Part shown: positions 1 through 7,222 of the stretch, piece by piece
Layout: every line of letters begins with the position of its first letter
How positions within the stretch are numbered: the first letter of the stretch is position 1
Assembly (NCBI GenBank): GCA_028695895.1
Contig: JAQVIE010000031.1
Location: 1 to 9,356, forward strand
Direction of reading: 5' to 3'
Source: Methanospirillum sp.
Lineage (GTDB): Archaea > Halobacteriota > Methanomicrobia > Methanomicrobiales > Methanospirillaceae
DNA length: 9,356 nt
Made by a program: the position numbers and the translations under genes
The notes under the pieces: generated by a model
What the model was told of the DNA's origin: nothing
What the model saw: only the letters and a program-made list of their open reading frames with translations
Databases searched by the model: none

Positions 1-1
1 T

Positions 2-157
2 GAGCCTACGACTAAACCTACAACCGAACCTTCAGTAGTGCCAACAGTAGATCCCACGACTGAACCTACAGCTAAACCGACTTCAGAGCCTACAACTGAA
101 CCTACAGTTGAGCCTACAGTAGATCCCACGACTGAACCAACTCCGGTTCCTGAAGAT
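2..157 (+). repeat. Pro/Thr tetrapeptide-coding degenerate repeat
   Basis: The DNA consists of degenerate 12-bp units encoding xPTx tetrapeptides such as EPTT, KPTS, EPTV and VDPT. A perfect 23-bp copy (acagtagatcccacgactga plus acc) occurs at 44-66 and again at 116-138. The copies are exactly 72 bp apart, which is six units. The repeat continues off the left edge. Such tracts expand and shrink by slippage or recombination without breaking the frame. Confidence 0.85.
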
Positions 158-634
158 CTTGTTGCCGCCTTTACCGCTCTGCCAATGACCGGGACACCAC
201 CATTGACCGTGGAGTTCAAAGACCATTCCTCAGGTAATCCAAAGAAATGGAGATGGGACTTTGGAGACGGGACACTCTCGACGTTTAAGGATCCAACCCA
301 TGTATATGGTGGAATTGGCCGGTATACAGTCACTCTTGAAGTAATGAGAGGCAATCTCTCATCAGTGGAGAGAAGATCGGAGATAATCCGTGTTGTTGGC
401 GATTACCCCACAGGGCCATCCGGGTTTGCCATGGTGACTTCAAAACCCTCTGGTGCAGAGGTGAAAATGGGAGAGATATACCTTGGCACAACACCTGCAA
501 CTTTGATAGTCCCTGCTGGTTCCCGGACATTCTCATTCCATAAAGAAGGGTACCTGAATAAGACTGTGAATGTGATGATTCGTCCGAATGAGATAAAGCT
601 GATTCCACAGGTTATGCTGAAAGAAGTCTCATAA
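2..634 (+). CDS. PKD/PEGA domain surface protein, 3' part
   Basis: This is the C-terminal 210 residues of a larger protein; the frame is open to the left edge, so the N-terminus and any signal peptide lie outside. An internal GTG at 38 is in frame but is not a credible start because the repeat runs through it. Visible residues 1-52 are a Pro/Thr/Glu-rich stalk of four-residue units (EPTT, KPTS, EPTV, VDPT). Residues 54-118 form a PKD fold with the signature WDFGDGT at 85-91 and a closing GRYTVTLEV strand. Residues 143-208 match a PEGA domain (SKPSGAEV, then GTTPATL and GYLNKTV). PKD and PEGA domains are typical of extracellular archaeal proteins, and the stalk is probably an extended, possibly O-glycosylated spacer. 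The exact function is unknown; binding or adhesion is inference. The last codons overlap the end of hypF, and a T7 tract follows at once. Confidence 0.9.
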   Translation, partial: EPTTKPTTEPSVVPTVDPTTEPTAKPTSEPTTEPTVEPTVDPTTEPTPVPEDLVAAFTALPMTGTPPLTVEFKDHSSGNPKKWRWDFGDGTLSTFKDPTHVYGGIGRYTVTLEVMRGNLSSVERRSEIIRVVGDYPTGPSGFAMVTSKPSGAEVKMGEIYLGTTPATLIVPAGSRTFSFHKEGYLNKTVNVMIRPNEIKLIPQVMLKEVS

Positions 635-2854
635 TAACTCTTTTTTTCCGGCAAAAACGCATTGTCCAAAGGAGATACACCCGTCTCCAAAGGGCATGTC
701 ATGATTGATGTGCAGGTTAAACCCGTTATTTTTCACGTTCTTCCTGATCGTCTCCCTGATCATCTCATTGTATGCAACTCCTCCTGATAAGGCAATGGTC
801 TGCAATCCTGAACTGGCAGCCGCATTAGATGCGATCATTGCAATACCCCTGGCCAGGTTATATTGAAGTGATGCAGCGGTTTTTTGAATAATCTTAGGTT
901 CTTCAGGGTGTTTCATGTAAAGGTCTCTTGCCTTTTTAAGTAGAGCTGGTGTATCAAGGACTTCTGCCTGTCCAATCCTGGTAAGTGGAATATTCCATGA
1001 CTCCGGCGATACCCCGTATGCGAAAGATTCAAGTTTCATTGCAGGTTCTCCGTCATATGTCTTTTTCCTGCAGATTCCAAGGAGTGCAGCTGCCGCATCC
1101 AGTACCCTGCCAGTGCTTGAGGTTATCGCGGTATTGAACCGTTTTGAGACTTGTTTTTCCAGGATGGAAAGATCCTGGTAAGTCCATCCTCGTGAGAGCA
1201 AAAGGCTGCTGGTTACCTCGTCAGGTAGTATGCCATAAAGCATCCTTTCAGGCCAGGTGGCAGCCAGATCTCCTCCAGGCATCAGGACCGGCATAAGGTG
1301 TCCAATCCTGGTATAACAGGGAGCAGCACCCTGGAATATCTCTCCGCCCCAGATGGTTCCGTCAGATCCATATCCGACACCATCGATTGCGATACCTATG
1401 CATTCATCATGAAATGTTGCTGCAATGTGAGCTTCATGATGCTGAACCGGAACCAGGTGAGCACCAGTCTCCTCACCCAGTTCTTTTGCATACCTGGTTG
1501 ACAGGAACTGTGGATGCAGATCATGGGCAATGATCCTGATATCCGGCTGCATAAGGTTTTGGAGACATTTAGTTGTCTCTTTCAGGTACGCATATGTTCC
1601 GGGATTTCTGACATTTCCAATATGAGGCGAAGTAATGCAGAAACCCTTTGTATAGAGAGTAACCGTGGAGTTCAGTTCAGGCCCTGTTCCAAGAATTGCA
1701 GAATCACCAAGGAAAATTTTTGTTCTTTTTGGTGCAAAACCACGGGAAAGACGAATAATCGCTCCTTTTCTTATCACCGAGTCGTCGCAGCGGTTGATAA
1801 TATCACGTGTATGGGTAAGATAATAATCCACAACACCTGTAAGCCTGGATAAAGCTTCAGGGTATGTGGTAATCATCGGGTAACCCGGGGCATTGGCACT
1901 GGTCATGATAAGGAAAGGTGCAAAAAGATGTGAGAAGAGCAGATGGTGAAGACCGGTATAAGGAACCATGCACCCGATGGTATGAAGATTGCTTATATGT
2001 TCCAATGCATCAGGTTCACGCTTGTCAAGGATGACAATAGGTGAAATATCGCTATCGAGAATTTTTTCTTCATCAGGGGATATGAGGGTATTGTTCAGGA
2101 TCCACTCTTTCCTGGCCATGATGGCAAAAGGTTGCTCATTCCGGTTAAGCCGTTTTTTTAATTCGGTAGTCATATCGCCGATGCATGCAATATGAAATCC
2201 CCCTATTCCGCGGATGGCAATAATGTTACCCTGGTCAAGAAGCCCTGCTGCCTTCTGAATCAGGGAATTATCCCTGACTACTTCACCGGTACCTGAATAA
2301 AGAACAAGTTCCGGCCCGCACTCATGACAGGCAATCGTCTGTGCATGATGTCTCCTTCCGGATGGGTCTGAATACTCATCTGAACAACCCGGACAGGGAG
2401 GAAACATATCCATGGCAGTTCTCTCTCTGTCATAAGGCAGGGATCTGATGATTGAATACCGCGGACCACAGTTTACACAGGATGTGGCAAAATATTCTTC
2501 ATATCTGCCGCCAGGGGTATAGATATCACGGACACAGTCTGCACATATTGCAATATCCGGTGGAATAAGACCACTTCTGATACCATCATGGCTTTTAAGA
2601 ATAGAAAATGTGTCTGGTGGATCCCCTGACTGTGTATGCACTTCAACAGAGTCTATTACTGATAAAGGCGGCCCTGTTTTGAGGTCATTAAGGAAATCAT
2701 CAAAGTTATCTCCCCATGCATATACCTGGACTTCTGATCCTGTATTACATACTGTTCCCTTAATTCCATGCGCAATTGCCCTGGCATAAACGAAAGGACG
2801 AAATCCAACGCCCTGAACAATTCCTCTTATAATGATATAACCCTGTTTTGGCAT
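629..2854 (-). CDS. hypF: [NiFe]-hydrogenase maturation carbamoyltransferase HypF
   Basis: HypF uses carbamoyl phosphate and ATP to make carbamoyl-adenylate and passes the carbamoyl group to the C-terminal cysteine of HypE, the source of the CN ligands of the [NiFe] centre. The 741 residues match the usual full length. An acylphosphatase domain spans about 4-88 (GIVQGVGFRP at 11-20, catalytic-type R19 and N37). Zinc-finger pairs C104/C107, C126/C129, C154/C157 and C176/C179 keep the classic X18-X24-X18 spacing. The YrdC-like domain is about 190-378, with TSAN at 318-321. The Kae1-like domain is about 388-741, with HxxxH at H472/H476, DGVGYGSDG at 491-499 and SGGVAYN at 690-696. Three lysines common in the YrdC-like domain are replaced (R215, L236, Q241). 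The ATG at 2854 begins right at the acylphosphatase strand; a weak AGGT lies 13 nt upstream. Its hydrogenase and other hyp genes are not in the window. Confidence 0.96.
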   Translation of the reverse strand: MPKQGYIIIRGIVQGVGFRPFVYARAIAHGIKGTVCNTGSEVQVYAWGDNFDDFLNDLKTGPPLSVIDSVEVHTQSGDPPDTFSILKSHDGIRSGLIPPDIAICADCVRDIYTPGGRYEEYFATSCVNCGPRYSIIRSLPYDRERTAMDMFPPCPGCSDEYSDPSGRRHHAQTIACHECGPELVLYSGTGEVVRDNSLIQKAAGLLDQGNIIAIRGIGGFHIACIGDMTTELKKRLNRNEQPFAIMARKEWILNNTLISPDEEKILDSDISPIVILDKREPDALEHISNLHTIGCMVPYTGLHHLLFSHLFAPFLIMTSANAPGYPMITTYPEALSRLTGVVDYYLTHTRDIINRCDDSVIRKGAIIRLSRGFAPKRTKIFLGDSAILGTGPELNSTVTLYTKGFCITSPHIGNVRNPGTYAYLKETTKCLQNLMQPDIRIIAHDLHPQFLSTRYAKELGEETGAHLVPVQHHEAHIAATFHDECIGIAIDGVGYGSDGTIWGGEIFQGAAPCYTRIGHLMPVLMPGGDLAATWPERMLYGILPDEVTSSLLLSRGWTYQDLSILEKQVSKRFNTAITSSTGRVLDAAAALLGICRKKTYDGEPAMKLESFAYGVSPESWNIPLTRIGQAEVLDTPALLKKARDLYMKHPEEPKIIQKTAASLQYNLARGIAMIASNAAASSGLQTIALSGGVAYNEMIRETIRKNVKNNGFNLHINHDMPFGDGCISFGQCVFAGKKELL
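641..647 (+). terminator. T-tract terminator of the PKD/PEGA gene
   Basis: A run of seven T starts seven bases after the TAA stop of the plus-strand gene (context ctctttttttccgg). Archaeal RNA polymerase can stop at bare U-tracts without a hairpin. The tract lies inside the opposing hypF gene, where it encodes its Lys-Lys near the C-terminus. Confidence 0.5.
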
Positions 2855-2910
2855 TTTTGTACAAGTAACCTTTAATTTTTTATCCAGCGTTATTATAATA
2901 GGGTTTTGAA
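2855..2910. promoter_or_regulatory. Divergent promoter, hypF / helicase operon
   Basis: This 56-bp A/T-rich gap separates the divergent hypF and regulator genes. It holds TATTATAATA at 2891-2900, a perfect 10-bp palindrome that could act as a TATA box in both directions, and a second A/T block (tttaattttttat, 2871-2883). From the palindrome, a start about 26 bp away would give hypF a leader of roughly 15 nt. On the plus strand it would fall near 2922, next to GTG 2923. The A/T block instead would place a plus start near 2903, upstream of TTG 2911. Assignments are by eye. Confidence 0.5.
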
Positions 2911-3417
2911 TTGGCGGGTCATGTGCGGATTGTGAATGATCCGGTAGATCTGGTTCCCCTTTTCGTAGTATTTAATAATACTAATTATAAGAAAATTCTC
3001 GAGCTCCTGGATAATAACTGGATGACTTGTGCAGAGCTGTGTGACGTAATTGGAAAAGATTATGTCAGAGATGGGTTGCTTCTGCTTCGGAAAGGAAATC
3101 TTATAGAGGAGAAATGGAGAATGCCTGAACCAGGTAAGAAGCCGGAAAAGGAATACAGGGCAAACTATAGCAGGGTGCGTGCGAACTTTCAATGTGACTT
3201 TTCAGATCTCGGGGATCTAATGGCAATTGCTTTTGCAAATGGAGATGATCTAAGAATGAAAGGAGACAGCGTGGAGGCTGAATTATCACGGGGCAACAGT
3301 TCGATAAATGATATTGCCAGAAAATTCGGAGTTTCACCTGTTTTTATCAAGGGAATCGCTAAAAGAATTCCGCATCTGGATGTAAAAGGTCAGGGTCTGG
3401 TAGTATTAGATGAATGA
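2911..3417 (+). CDS. Small double helix-turn-helix protein, putative regulator
   Basis: This 168-aa soluble protein is probably a transcriptional regulator. Residues about 27-67 read as a winged-helix unit (ILELLDNNWMTCAELCDVIG, then VRDGLLLLRKGNLIEEKW) of the broad ArsR-like kind. Residues 131-150 form a second, sigma-like helix-turn-helix (INDIARKFGVSPVFIKGIAK). The middle carries a basic, Pro-rich linker (71-83). No metal-binding cysteine pair or membrane segment is seen. The start is uncertain: TTG 2911 gives the longest version after an in-frame TAG at 2899-2901, while GTG 2923 or GTG 2932 would suit a leaderless transcript from the palindromic TATA element. It is the first gene of a three-gene operon; its stop overlaps the next gene by 8 bp. 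The DNA target and any ligand are unknown. Regulation of its own operon and of hypF across the shared promoter is a reasonable guess only. Confidence 0.75.
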   Translation: MAGHVRIVNDPVDLVPLFVVFNNTNYKKILELLDNNWMTCAELCDVIGKDYVRDGLLLLRKGNLIEEKWRMPEPGKKPEKEYRANYSRVRANFQCDFSDLGDLMAIAFANGDDLRMKGDSVEAELSRGNSSINDIARKFGVSPVFIKGIAKRIPHLDVKGQGLVVLDE

Positions 3418-4213
3418 GAATGATCCAGGATACACCATCCTTAAAAACAAACGTGATGTCACCAGATTTCAGATCCTGGTTGATATTGCTGCGCATCAGC
3501 CTGCAATAAGGCAACAGGAGATAGCGGCAGGTCTTGGTGTCACACCTCAGGCAATCTCTGATTATGTCAGGGAATTGACTGAAGAAGGAATGCTTAAAGC
3601 GCCTGGCCGGGGCAGGTACGAGGTTACCAGGGAAGGTGTTGAATGGGTCCTTCATCACGCAGAAGTTCTTGAGACTTATGCACGGCACATCAGGAGTGAC
3701 GTAATAAAACAGGTTTCTGTATGGACTGCCATTGCAGCTGAGGATCTGTATAACGGGGATCCTGTTGGGGTCTATATGAAAAACGGCCTTCTTTATGCCT
3801 CAAAGCAACCCCAGTCAGCAAATGGTTTTTCTGTCTCTGATGCTGAAAAAGGCGAAGATGTCGGAATATCAGGTCTTGAAGGAATTATTACTCATCGAGA
3901 GGCGACTGTTCTTGTATGCAAGGTTCCACGCGTGGAAAGGGGAGGCTCAAGGAAAGTCAGACTTGATGCCCTGAAAGAGGTAATAAGCAGGGCGACAGTG
4001 GTTGCCTGTGTGGGGCTTGAAGCATGGGTTTCCCTGAAAAAAATTGACAGGGTTCCGGATCTGTATTTCGGTTCACGTGAAGGGGCTGTGGATGCAGCTT
4101 TGCATGGGATACCTTGTGCTATTGTGATTGTTGATGAATTTTTCACGGACTTTTTAAAACAGCTGGAGCAGGCAGATCTCAGTTATGAGATTCATGACCT
4201 GATGTCTTCATGA
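3410..4213 (+). CDS. Winged-helix transcriptional regulator with unknown C-terminal domain
   Basis: The 267-aa protein begins with a MarR-like winged helix at about 18-80: a helix-turn-helix QQEIAAGLGVTPQAISDYVR at 35-54, then ELTEEGMLKAPGRGRYEVT, which forms recognition helix and wing. The rest (about 85-267) is a mixed alpha/beta domain with no catalytic motif I recognise. It contains a GISGLEGIITHREATVLVCK stretch (152-171), hydrophobic strands around VVACVGLEAW (197-206) and IPCAIVIVDEFF (234-245). It resembles the archaeal 'predicted transcriptional regulator' proteins of about 260 residues that are annotated only by their HTH. The C-terminal part may sense a ligand or bind a partner. 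The ATG at 3410 lies inside the end of the upstream gene (8-bp overlap). The TGA forms an ATGA overlap with the helicase start, so translation of all three genes is likely coupled. Confidence 0.82.
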   Translation: MNENDPGYTILKNKRDVTRFQILVDIAAHQPAIRQQEIAAGLGVTPQAISDYVRELTEEGMLKAPGRGRYEVTREGVEWVLHHAEVLETYARHIRSDVIKQVSVWTAIAAEDLYNGDPVGVYMKNGLLYASKQPQSANGFSVSDAEKGEDVGISGLEGIITHREATVLVCKVPRVERGGSRKVRLDALKEVISRATVVACVGLEAWVSLKKIDRVPDLYFGSREGAVDAALHGIPCAIVIVDEFFTDFLKQLEQADLSYEIHDLMSS

Positions 4214-6306
4214 AGGCGATAATCCAGCCTACAAAGAAATACTATCGGATTTTATACATTGACACTCATCACATCCGGATAACAGGGATGCTTGATCTGG
4301 TCGATACTCCGAAAGGAATTAGACCGGTAAAATACAGGATCCGTCATTCAAAGAGCGGAGGGTATCGCAACACTCCAAGTAAAGATCTGATCACCCATCT
4401 GCGCCGTTCGCGTGTATACCTGACGGCGAAAAATAAACCATTTGAATCGTTTTTGCATGATCTTCAGATCCAGTTCTCGTACGTCTTGCTTTGCAGGTTC
4501 TGTCTTATGGATGACCGGGTTACAGAGCTGGATAAAAAGAATGCAGTGGGATTTGGTGATGGTGAACAGATATGCATGGATTGCGCCCGTAAAGAGCTTC
4601 GCAGAGAGCTGGTGCATATGGGACGGCTTGGAAGATCTGCTCTGTCACATCTTGACGAACTTCTTGAAAAGTACCGGAGCGTTGACAGGGTTTTAGCAAC
4701 GATTGAACCAGACCGTCTGACGGTTGGACATACCCTCTATGATCGCCTTGAGGCTCATCCGGTATTGCAAACCGCGGGAATTGAGGAGTTGCCTTTTCCA
4801 CATGAATTTGTTGAAGCATGCGGTGTGGAATCTCTGATGCCGGTTCAGCAGCTTGCAGTGGAAGCAGGACTGTTATATGGTAAGGATCTTCTTGTTGTCT
4901 CTGCTACGGCAAGTGGTAAGACCTTCATCGGTGAAATGGCCGGGCTGAAGAATTTCCTTGAAAAGAGAGGCCGGGTTCTGTTTCTTGTTCCGCTTGTGGC
5001 TCTTGCGTACCAGAAATACGAACGTTTTTCACAAAAGTACGGGCATCTGGCCGAGGTATCAATAATTACCGGTGCAAGCAGGATCCAGGTAAGAGATAGT
5101 CGCAGACCTGCCAACCGGAGCAGAAATGCCGGAATCCTTGTTGCAACCTATGAAGGGATAGATCACCTGATGCGAATGGGAGAAACTCTTCCAAACATCG
5201 GGACGGTCATAATCGATGAGGTCCAGATGCTTGAGGATCGAGACAGGGGACATCGTGTTGACGGCCTGATTGCAAGGCTGAAGTTCTCATCTTCAAAAGC
5301 CCAGTTTTTATACCTGAGTGCTACCATCGGGCACCCGAAATTGCTTGCCGGTAAACTTGACTGCAGGCTTGTCAGGTACGATGATCGCCCGGTCTCCCTG
5401 GAACGGTATCTCATCTTTTCTGAACGTGAACAGAAGATACCTACGGAACGTGCCATGGTTGCAGAAGAATACAATCGCGTGTCTTCCAAAGGTTACCATG
5501 GACAGACTATAATCTTTACAAATTCCCGTGCACGTTGTCACATTATTGCAGAAAAAATTGGGGACGGGGTAGCACCTTATCATGCAGGACTGACCCAGGC
5601 TGAGCGAAGGCAGGTAGAAGAAAAGTTTGAAAAAGGCCAGCTTCGTGCAGTTGTTACAACGGCGGCCCTTGCAGCCGGAGTGGATTTTCCTGCATCCCAG
5701 GTAATTTTTGACTCTCTTGCAATGGGCATTGAATGGCTCACCGTGCAGGAGTTTTACCAGATGTCAGGAAGGGCAGGCCGGCCTGACTTTCATGATCTTG
5801 GAAAGGTAATAATCCTTGCAGAACCAGGTGGGTGTTATATTAGAGGGTCCAGGCTTACTGAAGAAGAAGTAGCTATGGGGCTCTTAAAAGGGGAGATGGG
5901 AGAGGTTGCTCCACAGTATAATCTTGAACAAAGCTCTGAACTTTATGTTGCTAATGCTGTTATCTGCAAAGGAAACGAAAATTCGATAGAAAAGATTGAA
6001 GGGTATCTTGTTGGTGAATATGAGCCTGTTGAAGATCTCCTTTTAGATAAGAATCTCATCACAAGAGAAAACGGGGTAATCCACCTTACTTCCCTGGCAA
6101 AGGTGATGGCAGAGCATTTCATTGGTGTTGAGCGTTTATCCAGGATTACCAGGCTGGTCAATGAGATGAAAGATCCACTTGATATCCTGGCAGATCTTGA
6201 GTGTGCATCTGATGAAGAGGCAGCCAGGGAAAAGGTACGTAAAGAGAATAAAAAGGATGAAAAAACTAAGAAAAAGAAGAAACGCCGGGGTAGAAGAACA
6301 AAATAA
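4210..6306 (+). CDS. Archaea-specific Ski2-like superfamily 2 helicase
   Basis: This 698-aa protein is an ATP-dependent superfamily 2 helicase of the Ski2-like kind, most like the archaea-only group known as ASH-Ski2 (COG1202-type). Residues 1-190 are an N-terminal extension with a four-cysteine site (CRFC at 95-98, CMDC at 122-125), probably zinc binding. The motor follows: a Q-like element MPVQQLAVEAG, Walker A SATASGKT (231-238, K237), DEVQ (336-339), LSATI (369-373), IIFTNSRARCH, VTTAALAAGVDFPA and motif VI QMSGRAGRP (517-525). After it comes a winged-helix/ratchet-like part, then a very basic Lys/Arg tail over the last 25 residues. Motif II ends in Gln rather than the His usual in Hel308 and Ski2. 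The group is linked to nucleic-acid unwinding, but its cellular substrate is unsettled. The ATG at 4210 overlaps the upstream stop (ATGA). Alternative: Hel308, made less likely by the N-terminal Cys module. Confidence 0.92.
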   Translation: MKAIIQPTKKYYRILYIDTHHIRITGMLDLVDTPKGIRPVKYRIRHSKSGGYRNTPSKDLITHLRRSRVYLTAKNKPFESFLHDLQIQFSYVLLCRFCLMDDRVTELDKKNAVGFGDGEQICMDCARKELRRELVHMGRLGRSALSHLDELLEKYRSVDRVLATIEPDRLTVGHTLYDRLEAHPVLQTAGIEELPFPHEFVEACGVESLMPVQQLAVEAGLLYGKDLLVVSATASGKTFIGEMAGLKNFLEKRGRVLFLVPLVALAYQKYERFSQKYGHLAEVSIITGASRIQVRDSRRPANRSRNAGILVATYEGIDHLMRMGETLPNIGTVIIDEVQMLEDRDRGHRVDGLIARLKFSSSKAQFLYLSATIGHPKLLAGKLDCRLVRYDDRPVSLERYLIFSEREQKIPTERAMVAEEYNRVSSKGYHGQTIIFTNSRARCHIIAEKIGDGVAPYHAGLTQAERRQVEEKFEKGQLRAVVTTAALAAGVDFPASQVIFDSLAMGIEWLTVQEFYQMSGRAGRPDFHDLGKVIILAEPGGCYIRGSRLTEEEVAMGLLKGEMGEVAPQYNLEQSSELYVANAVICKGNENSIEKIEGYLVGEYEPVEDLLLDKNLITRENGVIHLTSLAKVMAEHFIGVERLSRITRLVNEMKDPLDILADLECASDEEAAREKVRKENKKDEKTKKKKKRRGRRTK

Positions 6307-6307
6307 G

Positions 6308-6322
6308 TTTTCCTTCTTTTTT
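6308..6322 (+). terminator. T-rich terminator of the helicase operon
   Basis: A pyrimidine tract (ttttccttctttttt) starts one base after the TAA stop of the helicase gene and ends in six T. No hairpin precedes it, as is common in archaea. It is followed after 25 bp by the stop codon of the convergent methyltransferase-like gene. Confidence 0.55.
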
Positions 6323-6347
6323 GCCATGGATGAAGACTTACATATCC

Positions 6348-7184
6348 CTATTCTGAGTAACAAACCCAGCGGTCATATATCGGGTCTGCATCAGACTCAA
6401 AAATTTCTGCCTTTTTCCCGGTGTCGCTTACCCAGGACCTGACCTGCTTAATCTCTAATTCTGTTCCGGTGGTAAAAAGGACTCTTTCTGAAGCTGTGCA
6501 TGCAGCAGTAATTATCTCCTGCCAGACAGGAGCATTAAATGAGTGTATCTCACCAACCATGAAGCCACATGCTAATGAGGCCATGCTCTTCATGAACGGG
6601 TTTATCATTCTCCCGTCAATCCACATGGTTCGTTCAGGTATGAGCCTTCCGGAGATTATTCCCCGTGCCAGAAGCGATTCATCATTATCATAGGCTAACG
6701 GGTTCATTCCCTGGTTTTTCATGACCATAAAGCCAACACCGGTTCCGCAGCAGCAGTCAAGGCAGACACCATCTGTTTCTGTTCCAACTGTTTTTCGAAG
6801 CAGCGTGTCAATGCTCTGAACCCGGACCGGGTTTAGATCATCAGCTCCAGGAAGGGTTGAATCACATAACTGTTTGTTGTAATATTCCCTAATTGCATTA
6901 TGGATGGTTTCATTATCTTCCTGGTACATATCCCAGTCAAAATGCTCAAAAAGGTCGATAAGTGCAAGAGAAGGTTCCCGGTATAAAGTTACACACCCTG
7001 TCCAGACTCCTCTTTCATCGGTTTTGGCAAAAACTGCCGGGTTATCATCTTCATCCACCAGAATTTTTCCTGCTTTTCCCGTTTCTTCGGTCATGAGATC
7101 ATCCATTTCCTGGTAAATCAGATCAGAAAACACAGGTTCAACAAGAGAAAAACTTTCAAGTTCCAGCATTTGTGCAATTTTCAT
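6348..7184 (-). CDS. SAM-dependent methyltransferase-like protein, unknown substrate
   Basis: The 278-aa protein has a class I methyltransferase-like core starting near residue 115. Motif I reads VCLDCCCGTGVG (140-151), followed by LAYDNDES (163-170), where the acidic residue at the end of strand 2 (D166) would hold the SAM ribose. IDGRMINPF (189-197) may be the next binding loop. No NPPY/DPPY motif is visible, so it may act on a small molecule or protein rather than a nucleic-acid base, or be a non-catalytic relative. Residues 1-110 form an acidic N-terminal region of unknown fold. Three Cys in a row (144-146) sit in the SAM loop. No clear ribosome-binding site precedes ATG 7184; an A/T block (7185-7194) lies right against it, so a leaderless start at Met6 (7169) is possible. 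It follows serS after 97 bp with a T8 tract between, so it is probably a separate unit. Function not recognised. Confidence 0.75.
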   Translation of the reverse strand: MKIAQMLELESFSLVEPVFSDLIYQEMDDLMTEETGKAGKILVDEDDNPAVFAKTDERGVWTGCVTLYREPSLALIDLFEHFDWDMYQEDNETIHNAIREYYNKQLCDSTLPGADDLNPVRVQSIDTLLRKTVGTETDGVCLDCCCGTGVGFMVMKNQGMNPLAYDNDESLLARGIISGRLIPERTMWIDGRMINPFMKSMASLACGFMVGEIHSFNAPVWQEIITAACTASERVLFTTGTELEIKQVRSWVSDTGKKAEIFESDADPIYDRWVCYSE

Positions 7185-7214
7185 ATTTTTAAGCCAGAAA
7201 CTCTTAGGGCTATG

Positions 7215-7222
7215 AAAAAAAA
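7215..7222 (-). terminator. T8 terminator downstream of serS
   Basis: On the minus strand a run of eight T lies about 60 nt after the serS stop and 30 nt before the methyltransferase-like gene. A U-tract of this length is a typical archaeal stop site. The rest of the 97-bp gap (7185-7281) holds a 9-bp direct repeat, agaattatc, at 7222-7230 and 7247-7255. Confidence 0.5.

Noticed and set aside
38..40. GTG as the start of the PKD/PEGA gene
   Set aside because: The frame and the same Pro/Thr repeat continue upstream to the window edge, and there is no ribosome site or signal peptide at this point.
1298..2195. Plus-strand open frames opposite hypF (1298-1501, 1514-1852, 1989-2195)
   Set aside because: They are frame shadows of hypF with no domain, ribosome site or plausible composition.
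4210..6306. Hel308 assignment for the helicase
   Set aside because: The N-terminal Cys4 extension, DEVQ motif II and basic tail fit the archaea-specific Ski2-like group better than Hel308.
6348..6350. TAG stop of the methyltransferase-like gene as a pyrrolysine codon
   Set aside because: The protein ends naturally here, and read-through would run antisense into the helicase gene with no recognisable domain; no pyl gene is in the window.
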